Below are positions 33,740-45,679 of a stretch of 64,000 bases of DNA, piece by piece. A program made the translations under genes and the position numbers. This DNA is from Salvelinus alpinus. Taxonomy: Eukaryota > Chordata > Actinopteri > Salmoniformes > Salmonidae. Under the pieces are notes generated by a model. It was given only the letters and a program-made list of their open reading frames with translations. It did not search any database and was not told the origin of the DNA. The stretch covers positions 29,415,702-29,479,701 of the forward strand of contig NC_092090.1 of the NCBI RefSeq assembly GCF_045679555.1, given 5' to 3'. The stretch's first letter is position 1. Each line of letters opens with the position of its first letter.

Positions 33740-35311
33740 CGCACTTTAAAATGTTATTTTTTGCCATCATTGTAAGCCTGCCACACACACACTAAAATAT
33801 ACATTTATTAAACATAAGAAAGAGTGTGAGTTTTTGTCACAACCCAGCTCGTAGGAAGTGACAAAGAGCTCCTATAGAACCAGGGCACAAATAATAATAA
33901 TATAATAATAATCAATAATTTTGCTCTTTATTTAGCCATCTTACATATAAAACCTTATTTGTTCATCAAAAATTGTGAATAACTCACCACAGGTTAATGA
34001 GCAGGCTGTGCTTGAAAGGATGCACATAACTCTGCAATGTTGGGTTATATTAGAGAGAGTCTCAGTTTTAAATCATTTTTCACACACAGTCTGTGCCTGT
34101 ATTTAGTTTTCATGCTAGTGAGGGCCGAGAATCCACTCTCACATAGGTACATGGTTGCATAGGACATCAGTGTCGTAACAGCGCAAGAAATCTGGCAGTG
34201 GCTTCTGATTAAATAACATTTTCACAGAACCGCTTGTTGCAATTTCAATGAGGCTCTCTTGTTCAGATATCGGTAAGTGGACTGGAGGCAGGGCATGAAA
34301 GGGATAACGAATCCAGTTGTTTGTGTCATCCGTTTCGGGAAAGTATCTGCGTAATTGCACACCCAACTCATTCAGGTGCTTCGCTATATCACATTTGACA
34401 TTGTTCGTAAGCTTGAGTTAATTTGCACACAAAAAATCATACAATGCTTGAAAGACCTGTGTGTTGTCCTTGTTAATCCAGACAGACAAGAGCTCTAACT
34501 TCTTAATCATAGCCTCAATTTTGTCCCGCACATTGAGTATAGTTGAGAGAGTCCCTGTAATACTAGATTCAGATTATTCAGGCGAGAAGAAACATCACCC
34601 AGATAGGCCAGTCGTGTGAGAAACTCGTCATCATGCAAGTGGTGAGACAAGTGAAAATTATGGTCAGTAAAGAAAACTTTAAGATCGTCTCTCAATTTAA
34701 AAAAACGTGTCAATACTTTTCCCCTTGATAACCAGCGCACTTCTGTATGTTGTAAAATCGTTACATGGTCGCTGCCCATATCATTGCATAGTGTAGAAAA
34801 TACACATCAGGTACACCTCCAATTGACTCAAATTATGTCAATTAGCCTATCAGAAGCTTCTAAAGCCATGACATCATTTTCTGGAATTTTCCAAGCTGTT
34901 TAAAGGCACAGTCTACTTTGTGTATGTAAACGTCTGACCAACTGGAATTGTGATACAGTGAATATAAGTGAAGTACTCTTTCTGTAAACAATTGTTGGAA
35001 AAATGACTTGTGTCATGCACAAAGTAGATGTCCTAACCGACTTGCCAAAACTATAGTTGTTAACAAGAAATTTGTGGAGTGGTTGAAAAACCAGTTTTAA
35101 TGACTCCAACCTAAGTGTATGTAAACTTCTGACTTCAACTCTAAGACGCTTCTAGCCCCTTCTTATTAGTGGTATCTGTTGCTTTTATACATGTCTTACT
35201 ACTGAAAAGTCGTCTTAATTCTCACTCAAAAAACTCCTGGGGCTTATTTTTCCAAATTGGCATGTTTTGTTTCTAAATGTCTGCGCAAGAGTGAAGGTTT
35301 CATTGAGTTTA
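33740..35311 (-). pseudogene. hAT (ZBED5-like) transposase relic in unit 1; same relic in units 2-6
   Basis: Minus-strand reading gives blocks of a BED-finger hAT transposase: HTEVRWLSRGKVLTRFFKLR and LTRLAYLGDVSSRLNNLNL (34779-34507), FPETDDTNNWIRYPFHALPP and SEQESLIEIATSGSVK (34366-34139), then the hATC dimerisation motif YLCESGFSALTSMKTKYRHR at about 34160-34090 in another frame. The N-terminal NSMKPSLLRRHL finger flank is at 35311-35142, separated by the Tc1 end. Frameshifts and a 2-kb deletion make it non-functional. The same defects recur in every unit, so they predate the amplification. Confidence 0.9.
34808..35140 (-). mobile_element. Terminal fragment of a Sleeping Beauty-like Tc1 inside each unit
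   Basis: Matches 60674-61008 of the full element on the right flank: starts CAGGTACACCTCCAATTGAC and ends GTAAACTTCTGACTTCAACTC, followed by TA. It contains the two direct-repeat-like motifs (TGTGTATGTAAACGTCTGAC, TAAGTGTATGTAAACTTCTG) of an IR/DR end. The rest of the element was lost in the deletion. Equivalent copies occur in units 2-6. Confidence 0.9.
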
Positions 35312-35432
35312 TTTATTTTTATTTAAAAATGCATTTATTTATTTAAATTGATTGATTTCCTTATATGATCTGTAGCTCAGTAAAATCATAGAAATTGTTG
35401 CGTGTTTCATTTATATTTTTGTCCAGTATTAT
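35312..35432 (+). mobile_element. 3' end of a Tc1 family A element inside each unit
   Basis: TTGATTGATTTCCTTATATG, CTGTAGCTCAGTAAAATCAT and the terminus TTTATATTTTTGTCCAGTA match the 3' end of the family A elements at 30990-31093. It abuts the hAT finger remnant directly. Present in all six complete units, absent from the right-flank copy. Confidence 0.85.
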
Positions 35433-36263
35433 TAGTTGCTTCATCATTTTGCTTCATATTGTTGGCATACTCTCCCTCCCCTAGTTGTGTGCATCGGTCG
35501 GGTTATTTTAACCTAATTTGCATATGACACACCCACACCATGTAACATGGACAACCATGACCCATGTTCCTATGTGTTATGTAGGCATGCCACCCTGATG
35601 CCACATTGAGGTAGGGAAATTAGCTACTTTTGTATTTGTTTAGTAGGTTTAAAAAAAAAAAAATAATAATTAAAAATGTTTTTTATTATATATATATTTA
35701 TTTTTTTGTAACATTTTTTTGTGTGGATGATTTTGGGATCACTCTTTATACTGTGAAATAATACATATTAATTTTGGCTGTGTCCAGTGTTCCTGCAACT
35801 TTGTGGTCTACTGTATTGAACAAGTCCACCCTCACACACATTTTTGAGAGCGGTCCCCTTTTCCAGATGTGTTGCATTGTGGGTGTGAAATGGCCGCATA
35901 CAATAATACATTTCTGAATAGTGTACATTGAATTCCATGAAATCCTTGAATGTGAACAATAGTACATTTTGATAACTTTTATATAGACAGCCAACATAGT
36001 AAATAGACTACCATGACCCATGTTCCTATGCCACCCTTAGTGCTATAATCAAGTAGTGTCAGTAAAGTACATACTTTCATGATGTGAAGTAGAAGACCAT
36101 AATGAAAGTTTGATGAAAATGTTTTGTTTTTACCTGTTCTTCAGAGAAATGCAATGCTCTGAAGATGCTGTTCCAATTAACTGACAATGGAAGAATAAGG
36201 AGTAGAGGGCATGAAGCAGTCAAAATGACGACCTCTTAGTTTTTGTGCAGTACTAAGTACTAA

Positions 36264-37314
36264 TTCCATGGATGAGCATGTGTACTAAGCCTGCTGGCAG
36301 AGAAATAATGAATTCAGTGGCCCATGGCAGTGGCTTTTAACACCAACAAATGCATGTTAAACAAGAGTGTTAATTGATACCTTTTTTCTTGGCTATTAGG
36401 GGCCCTGCCTTAGACAGTATTCGGCAGTAACTACATAACAAGGAAAACCAGGCTAAACAGTAATTTACACAGTGATGTATAGGCCTAGTGTTTTGAGGTG
36501 CATTACAGAGACTACTGACTTCTGTATCATATTCTCTTTAACATAGTTGTGGGGCTTCCTCACTGAGGAAACCTACTGGACAAATAGTAAAATAGCAAAT
36601 TTTCCATACCTTTTAGGAAATGATGATATGGACTCTATTTGGCATGTACGTTTCTCGGTCATGGGTGGCACACACTGGGATATGGGGGAGGGGAGTGGGT
36701 GGGGTAAATGCATTGTCCTATTTTCCCCCACATGATAACGCTGAAGAGACACACACGAAGGTACAGACACATGCATACATTGTGATATTGTTGTATGGTG
36801 GTATTAAACATGTTGTATTGTAGATATGTATTGGTGTAATAATGTTATATGATGTACTTTTGTATCTTTTGTTGTATATGTAATGTAAGTGTTTTTATAT
36901 AGTTTTGGACCCCAGGAAGAGGGATACCTAATAAGTAATACTGACCTGGCTGACACAGAGAGGAAGGGGCCAGTGCTTTCTGAACTGACCCTGACTCATT
37001 GTGACTTTGGCTATTCCATGGATGAGACCAGTACCGTGTGTGAGTAGGCATGTGTACCTGGCCTACTGGTAGAGAAATAATGAATTCAGTGACCTGTGAC
37101 AGTGTCTTTTAAACACCCACAAATGCTTGTTAAACAAGTGTTAATTGATCACTTTTTTCTTGGCTACTGCCTTGTACAGTATTCAGAGCTAACTACATAT
37201 CACTGAAAACCAGCCATAACACTAACTTACATAGTGATGTATAGGCCTAGTGTTTTGTGGTGCATTATATATGCTACTAATGTTCACATCATATTTTCAG
37301 TATTTATTCTTTAA
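36264..37314 (+). repeat. Internal duplication within the unit (two ~290-bp copies 749 bp apart)
   Basis: 36264-36542 and 37013-37314 align along their length: ATTCCATGGATGAG, GAGAAATAATGAATTCAGTG, TTTTTTCTTGGCTA, GTGATGTATAGGCCTAGTGTTTTG and a TTCTTTAAC-type end. They have diverged far more than the units have from each other, so this duplication is older than the array. Shown for unit 1; present in each complete unit. Confidence 0.88.
36684..36704 (+). other. G-quadruplex motif, repeated once per unit
   Basis: GGGGGAGGGGAGTGGGTGGGG: four G-runs of three or more with loops of one to three bases, a canonical G4 pattern. The same motif occurs at the corresponding place in units 2-6 (for example 40663-40683). 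Confidence 0.8.
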
Positions 37315-37320
37315 CCTTTC

Positions 37321-37500
37321 TAGGACACACGTTCCGCTAGCGGAACCCCCCCCCCAACATTCCGCTGAAAAGGCGAAATTCAAAAATATTTTTGAAATAT
37401 GTAACTTTCACACATTAACAAGTCCAATACAGCAAATGAAAGACAAACATCTTGTTAATCTACCCATCATGTCCGATTTTTAAAATGTTTTACAGCGAAA
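37321..37500 (+). repeat. Palindrome-bearing dispersed repeat segment in each unit
   Basis: Contains the perfect 16-bp palindrome GTTCCGCTAGCGGAAC at 37331-37346, followed by a C run of 9-10, ATTCCGCTGAAAAGGCG and ATGTCCGATTTTTAAAATG. I recognise it as a common salmonid dispersed repeat of unassigned class. In units 2-6 the C run is one base shorter than in unit 1. Confidence 0.65.
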
Positions 37501-37720
37501 ACACAATAATAATTTACAAGTTAACATTTCTAATAAAATGTAGTAAAAATTCTAAATAATAAACAATTCAAACAATAAGCAATCAATCAACTTAAGTTAA
37601 TGAAATGAGAAACTAACAAAAGACTAAAAAGAAATGCAGTCAATAAACAAAAACAGGTAACAATCAAACAGGTAACAATCATCAGGTTCCTAAACTTTTT
37701 ATAATCAAATCAAATCAAAG

Positions 37721-40700
37721 CGCACTTTAAAATGTTATTTTTTGCCATCATTGTAAGCCTGCCACACACACACTAAAATATACATTTATTAAACATAAGA
37801 AAGAGTGTGAGTTTTTGTCACAACCCAGCTCGTAGGAAGTGACAAAGAGCTCCTATAGAACCAGGGCACAAATAATAATAATATAATAATAATCAATCAT
37901 TTTGCTCTTTATTTAGCCATCTTACATATAAAACCTTATTTGTTCATCAAAAATTGTGAATAACTCACCACAGGTTAATGAGCAGGCTGTGCTTGAAAGG
38001 ATGCACATAACTCTGCAATGTTGGGTTATATTAGAGAGAGTCTCAGTTTTAAATCATTTTTCACACACAGTCTGTGCCTGTATTTAGTTTTCATGCTAGT
38101 GAGGGCCGAGAATCCACTCTCACATAGGTACATGGTTGCATAGGACATCAGTGTCGTAACAGCGCAAGAAATCTGGCAGTGGCTTCTGATTAAATAACAT
38201 TTTCACAGAACCGCTTGTTGCAATTTCGATGAGGCTCTCTTGTTCAGATATCGGTAAGTGGACTGGAGGCAGGGCATGAAAGGGATAACGAATCCAGTTG
38301 TTTGTGTCATCCGTTTCGGGAAAGTATCTGCGTAATTGCACACCCAACTCATTCAGGTGCTTCGCTATATCACATTTGACATTGTTCGTAAGCTTGAGTT
38401 AATTTGCACACAAAAAATCATACAATGCTTGAAAGACCTGTGTGTTGTCCTTGTTAATCCAGACAGACAAGAGCTCTAACTTCTTAATCATAGCCTCAAT
38501 TTTGTCCCGCACATTGAGTATAGTTGAGAGAGTCCCTGTAATACTAGATTCAGATTATTCAGGCGAGAAGAAACATCACCCAGATAGGCCAGTCGTGTGA
38601 GAAACTCGTCATCATGCAAGTGGTGAGACAAGTGAAAATTATGGTCAGTAAAGAAAACTTTAAGATCGTCTCTCAATTTAAAAAAACGTGTCAATACTTT
38701 TCCCCTTGATAACCAGCGCACTTCTGTATGTTGTAAAATCGTTACATGGTCGCTGCCCATATCATTGCATAGTGTAGAAAATACACATCAGGTACACCTC
38801 CAATTGACTCAAATTATGTCAATTAGCCTATCAGAAGCTTCTAAAGCCATGACATCATTTTCTGGAATTTTTCAAGCTGTTTAAAGGCACAGTCTACTTT
38901 GTGTATGTAAACGTCTGACCAACTGGAATTGTGATACAGTGAATATAAGTGAAGTACTCTGTCTGTAAACAATTGTTGGAAAAATGACTTGTGTCATGCA
39001 CAAAGTAGATGTCCTAACCGACTTGCCAAAACTATAGTTGTTAACAAGAAATTTGTGGAGTGGTTGAAAAACCAGTTTTAATGACTCCAACCTAAGTGTA
39101 TGTAAACTTCTGACTTCAACTCTAAGACGCTTCTAGCCCCTTCTTATTAATGGTATCTGTTGCTTTTATACATGTCTTACTACTGAAAAGTCGTCTTAAT
39201 TCTCACTCAAAAAACTCCTGGGGCTTATTTTTCCAAATTGGCATGTTTTGTTTCTAAATGTCTGCGCAAGAGTGAAGGTTTCATTGAGTTTATTTATTTT
39301 TATTTAAAAATGCATTTATTTATTTAAATTGATTGATTTCCTTATATGATCTGTAGCTCAGTAAAATCATAGAAATTGTTGCGTGTTTCATTTATATTTT
39401 TGTCCAGTATTATTAGTTGCTTCATCATTTTGCTTCATATTGTTGGCATACTCTCCCTCCCCTAGTTGTGTGCATCGTCGGGTTATTTTAACCTAATTTG
39501 CATATGACACACCCACACCATGTAACATGGACAACCATGACCCATGTTCCTATGTGTTATGTAGGCATGCCACCCTGATGCCACATTGAGGTAGGGAAAT
39601 TAGCTACTTTTGTATTTGTTTAGTAGGTTTAAAAAAAAATAAAAAAATTTAAAAATGTTTTTTATTATATATATATTTATTTTTTTGTAACATTTTTTTG
39701 TGTGGATGATTTTGGGATCACTCTTTATACTGTGAAATAATACTTATTAATTTTGGCTGTGTCCAGTGTTCCTGCAACTTTGTGGTCTACTGTATTGAAC
39801 AAGTCCACCCTCACACACATTTTTGAGAGCGGTCCCCTTTTCCAGATGTGTTGCATTGTGGGTGTGAAATGGCCGCATACAATAATACATTTCTGAATAG
39901 TGTACATTGAATTCCATGAAATCCTTGAATGTGAACAATAGTACATTTTGATAACTTTTATATAGACAGCCAACATAGTAAATAGACTACCATGACCCAT
40001 GTTCCTATGCCACCCTTAGTGCTATAATCAAGTAGTGTCAGTAAAGTACATACTTTCATGATGTGAAGTAGAAGACCATAATGAAAGTTTGATGAAAATG
40101 TTTTGTTTTTACCTGTTCTTCAGAGAAATGCAATGCTCTGAAGATGCTGTTCCAATTAACTGACAATGGAAGAATAAGGAGTAGAGGGCATGAAGCAGTC
40201 AAAATGACGACCTCTTAGTTTTTGTGCAGTACTAAGTACTAATTCCATGGATGAGCATGTGTACTAAGCCTGCTGGCAGAGAAATAATGAATTCAGTGGC
40301 CCATGGCAGTGGCTTTTAACTCCAACAAATGCATGTTAAACAAGAGTGCTAATTGATACCTTTTTTCTTGGCTATTAGGGGCCCTGCCTTAGACAGTATT
40401 CGGCAGTAACTACATAACAAGGAAAACCAGGCTAAACAGTAATTTACACAGTGATGTATAGGCCTAGTGTTTTGAGGTGCATTACAGAGACTACTGACTT
40501 CTGTATCATATTCTCTTTAACATAGTTGTGGGGCTTCCTCACTGAGGAAACCTACTGGACAAATAGTAAAATAGCAAATTTTCCATACCTTTTAGGAAAT
40601 GATGATATGGACTCTATTTGGCATGTACGTTTCTCGGTCATGGGTGGCACACACTGGGATATGGGGGAGGGGAGTGGGTGGGGTAAATGCATTGTCCTAT

Positions 40701-41698
40701 TTTCCCCCACATGATAACGCTGAAGAGACACACACGAAGGTACAGACACATGCATACATTGTGATATTGTTGTATGGTGGTATTAAACATGTTGTATTGT
40801 AGATATGTATTGGTGTAATAATGTTATATGATGTACTTTTGTATCTTTTGTTGTATATGTAATGTAAGTGTTTTTATATAGTTTTGGACCCCAGGAAGAG
40901 GGATACCTAATAAGTAATACTGACCTGGCTGACACAGAGAGGAAGGGGCCAGTGCTTTCTGAACTGACCCTGACTCATTGTGACTTTGGCTATTCCATGG
41001 ATGAGACCAGTACCGTGTGTGAGTAGGCATGTGTACCTGGCCTACTGGTAGAGAAATAATGAATTCAGTGACCTGTGACAGTGTCTTTTAAACACCCACA
41101 AATGCTTGTTAAACAAGTGTTAATTGATCACTTTTTTCTTGGCTACTGCCTTGTACAGTATTCAGAGCTAACTACATATCACTGAAAACCAGCCATAACA
41201 CTAACTTACATAGTGATGTATAGGCCTAGTGTTTTGTGGTGCATTATATATGCTACTAATGTTCACATCATATTTTCAGTATTTATTCTTTAACCTTTCT
41301 AGGACACACGTTCCGCTAGCGGAACCCCCCCCCAACATTCCGCTGAAAAGGCGAAATTCAAAAATATTTTTGAAATATGTAACTTTCACACATTAACAAG
41401 TCCAATACAGCAAATGAAAGACAAACATCTTGTTAATCTACCCATCATGTCCAATTTTTAAAATGTTTTACAGCGAAAACACAATAATAATTTACAAGTT
41501 AACATTTCTAATAAAATGTAGTAAAAATTCTAAATAATAAACAATTCAAACAATAAGCAATGAATCAACTTAAGTTAATGAAATGAGAAACTAACAAAAG
41601 ACTAAAAAGAAATGCAGTCAATAAACAAAAACAGGTAACAATCAAACAGGTAACAATCATCAGGTTCCTAAACTTTTTATAATCAAATCAAATCAAAG
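37721..41698. repeat. Array unit 2 (type B)
   Basis: 3978 bp. hAT relics at 38120-38347 and 38488-38760 (minus). Type-B markers: GCATCGTCGGG (one G fewer), AACTCCAACAAATG, GAGTGCTAATTG and AGCAATGAATCAAC, all shared with unit 6. Private GTCCAATTTTT. Confidence 0.95.
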
Positions 41699-44600
41699 CG
41701 CACTTTAAAATGTTATTTTTTGCCATCATTGTAAGCCTGCCACACACACACTAAAATATACATTTATTAAACATAAGAAAGAGTGTGAGTTTTTGTCACA
41801 ACCCAGCTCGTAGGAAGTGACAAAGAGCTCCTATAGAACCAGGGCACAAATAATAATAATATAATAATAATCAATCATTTTGCTCTTTATTTAGCCATCT
41901 TACATATAAAACCTTATTTGTTCATCAAAAATTGTGAATAACTCACCACAGGTTAATGAGCAGGCTGTGCTTGAAAGGATGCACATAACTCTGCAATGTT
42001 GGGTTATATTAGAGAGAGTCTCAGTTTTAAATCATTTTTCACACACAGTCTGTGCCTGTATTTAGTTTTCATGCTAGTGAGGGCCGAGAATCCACTCTCA
42101 CATAGGTACATGGTTGCATAGGACATCAGTGTCGTAACAGCGCAAGAAATCTGGCAGTGGCTTCTGATTAAATAACATTTTCACAGAACCGCTTGTTGCA
42201 ATTTCGATGAGGCTCTCTTGTTCAGATATCGGTAAGTGGACTGGAGGCAGGGCATGAAAGGGATAACGAATCCAGTTGTTTGTGTCATCCGTTTCGGGAA
42301 AGTATCTGCGTAATTGCACACCCAACTCATTCAGGTGCTTCGCTATATCACATTTGACATTGTTCGTAAGCTTGAGTTAATTTGCACACAAAAAATCATA
42401 CAATGCTTGAAAGACCTGTGTGTTGTCCTTGTTAATCCAGACAGACAAGAGCTCTAACTTCTTAATCATAGCCTCAATTTTGTCCCGCACATTGAGTATA
42501 GTTGAGAGAGTCCCTGTAATACTAGATTCAGATTATTCAGGCGAGAAGAAACATCACCCAGATAGGCCAGTCGTGTGAGAAACTCGTCATCATGCAAGTG
42601 GTGAGACAAGTGAAAATTATGGTCAGTAAAGAAAACTTTAAGATCGTCTCTCAATTTAAAAAAACGTGTCAATACTTTTCCCCTTGATAACCAGCGCACT
42701 TCTGTATGTTGTAAAATCGTTACATGGTCGCTGCCCATATCATTGCATAGTGTAGAAAATACACATCAGGTACACCTCCAATTGACTCAAATTATGTCAA
42801 TTAGCCTATCAGAAGCTTCTAAAGCCATGACATCATTTTCTGGAATTTTCCAAGCTGTTTAAAGGCACAGTCTACTTTGTGTATGTAAACGTCTGACCAA
42901 CTGGAATTGTGATACAGTGAATATAAGTGAAGTACTCTGTCTGTAAACAATTGTTGGAAAAATGACTTGTGTCATGCACAAAGTAGATGTCCTAACCGAC
43001 TTGCCAAAACTATAGTTGTTAACAAGAAATTTGTGGAGTGGTTGAAAAACCAGTTTTAATGACTCCAACCTAAGTGTATGTAAACTTCTGACTTCAACTC
43101 TAAGACGCTTCTAGCCCCTTCTTATTAATGGTATCTGTTGCTTTTATACATGTCTTACTACTGAAAAGTCGTCTTAATTCTCACTCAAAAAACTCCTGGG
43201 GCTTATTTTTCCAAATTGGCATGTTTTGTTTCTAAATGTCTGCGCAAGAGTGAAGGTTTCATTGAGTTTATTTATTTTTATTTAAAAATGCATTTATTTA
43301 TTTAAATTGATTGATTTCCTTATATGATCTGTAGCTCAGTAAAATCATAGAAATTGTTGCGTGTTTCATTTATATTTTTGTCCAGTATTATTAGTTGCTT
43401 CATCATTTTGCTTCATATTGTTGGCATACTCTCCCTCCCCTAGTTGTGTGCATCGGTCGGGTTATTTTAACCTAATTTGCATATGACACACCCACACCAT
43501 GTAACATGGACAACCATGACCCATGTTCCTATGTGTTATGTAGGCATGCCACCCTGATGCCACATTGAGGTAGGGAAATTAGCTACTTTTGTATTTGTTT
43601 AGTAGGTTTAAAAAAAAAAAAAAAAAAAATTAAAAATGTTTTTTATTATATATATATTTATTTTTTTGTAACATTTTTTTGTGTGGATGATTTTGGGATC
43701 ACTCTTTATACTGTGAAATAATACATATTAATTTTGGCTGTGTCCAGTGTTCCTGCAACTTTGTGGTCTACTGTATTGAACAAGTCCACCCTCACACACA
43801 TTTTTGAGAGCGGTCCCCTTTTCCAGATGTGTTGCATTGTGGGTGTGAAATGGCCGCATACAATAATACATTTCTGAATAGTGTACATTGAATTCCATGA
43901 AATCCTTGAATGTGAACAATAGTACATTTTGATAACTTTTATATAGACAGCCAACATAGTAAATAGACTACCATGACCCATGTTCCTATGCCACCCTTAG
44001 TGCTATAATCAAGTAGTGTCAGTAAAGTACATACTTTCATGATGTGAAGTAGAAGACCATAATGAAAGTTTGATGAAAATGTTTTGTTTTTACCTGTTCT
44101 TCAGAGAAATGCAATGCTCTGAAGATGCTGTTCCAATTAACTGACAATGGAAGAATAAGGAGTAGAGGGCATGAAGCAGTCAAAATGACGACCTCTTAGT
44201 TTTTGTGCAGTACTAAGTACTAATTCCATGGATGAGCATGTGTACTAAGCCTGCTGGCAGAGAAATAATGAATTCAGTGGCCCATGGCAGTGGCTTTTAA
44301 CACCAACAAATGCATGTTAAACAAGAGTGTTAATTGATACCTTTTTTCTTGGCTATTAGGGGCCCTGCCTTAGACAGTATTCGGCAGTAACTACATAACA
44401 AGGAAAACCAGGCTAAACAGTAATTTACACAGTGATGTATAGGCCTAGTGTTTTGAGGTGCATTACAGAGACTACTGACTTCTGTATCATATTCTCTTTA
44501 ACATAGTTGTGGGGCTTCCTCACTGAGGAAACCTACTGGACAAATAGTAAAATAGCAAATTTTCCATACCTTTTAGGAAATGATGATATGGACTCTATTT

Positions 44601-45679
44601 GGCATGTACGTTTCTCGGTCATGGGTGGCACACACTGGGATATGGGGGAGGGGAGTGGGTGGGGTAAATGCATTGTCCTATTTTCCCCCACATGATAACG
44701 CTGAAGAGACACACACGAAGGTACAGACACATGCATACATTGTGATATTGTTGTATGGTGGTATTAAACATGTTGTATTGTAGATATGTATTGGTGTAAT
44801 AATGTTATATGATGTACTTTTGTATCTTTTGTTGTATATGTAATGTAAGTGTTTTTATATAGTTTTGGACCCCAGGAAGAGGGATACCTAATAAGTAATA
44901 CTGACCTGGCTGACACAGAGAGGAAGGGGCCAGTGCTTTCTGAACTGACCCTGACTCATTGTGACTTTGGCTATTCCATGGATGAGACCAGTACCGTGTG
45001 TGAGTAGGCATGTGTACCTGGCCTACTGGTAGAGAAATAATGAATTCAGTGACCTGTGACAGTGTCTTTTAAACACCCACAAATGCTTGTTAAACAAGTG
45101 TTAATTGATCACTTTTTTCTTGGCTACTGCCTTGTACAGTATTCAGAGCTAACTACATATCACTGAAAACCAGCCATAACACTAACTTACATAGTGATGT
45201 ATAGGCCTAGTGTTTTGTGGTGCATTATATATGCTACTAATGTTCACATCATATTTTCAGTATTTATTCTTTAACCTTTCTAGGACACACGTTCCGCTAG
45301 CGGAACCCCCCCCCAACATTCCGCTGAAAAGGCGAAATTCAAAAATATTTTTGAAATATGTAACTTTCACACATTAACAAGTCCAATACAGCAAATGAAA
45401 GACAAACATCTTGTTAATCTACCCATCATGTCCGATTTTTAAAATGTTTTACAGCGAAAACACAATAATAATTTACAAGTTAACATTTCTAATAAAATGT
45501 AGTAAAAATTCTAAATAATAAACAATTCAAACAATAAGCAATCAATCAACTTAAGTTAATGAAATGAGAAACTAACAAAAGACTAAAAAGAAATGCAGTC
45601 AATAAACAAAAACAGGTAACAATCAAACAGGTAACAATCATCAGGTTCCTAAACTTTTTATAATCAAATCAAATCAAAG
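41699..45679. repeat. Array unit 3 (type A)
   Basis: 3981 bp. hAT relics at 42098-42325 and 42466-42738 (minus). Shares CATATTAATTTTGG with units 1 and 5 and TTTTCCAAGCTG with unit 1. Longest poly(A) tract (about 43611). Confidence 0.95.

Larger units (their letters stand above)
33740..37720. repeat. Array unit 1 (type A, left edge)
   Basis: 3981 bp. hAT relics on the minus strand at 34139-34366 and 34507-34779. It carries private variants in its first third (AATTTCAATGAGG, ACTCTTTCTG, TTATTAGTGG) where units 2-6 agree with each other. At ACTCTTTCTG and TTATTAGTGG it can be compared with 60842 and 61025 in the right flank, and it matches the flank at the second. Type A at CATATTAATTTTGG (35764). 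Confidence 0.95.
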
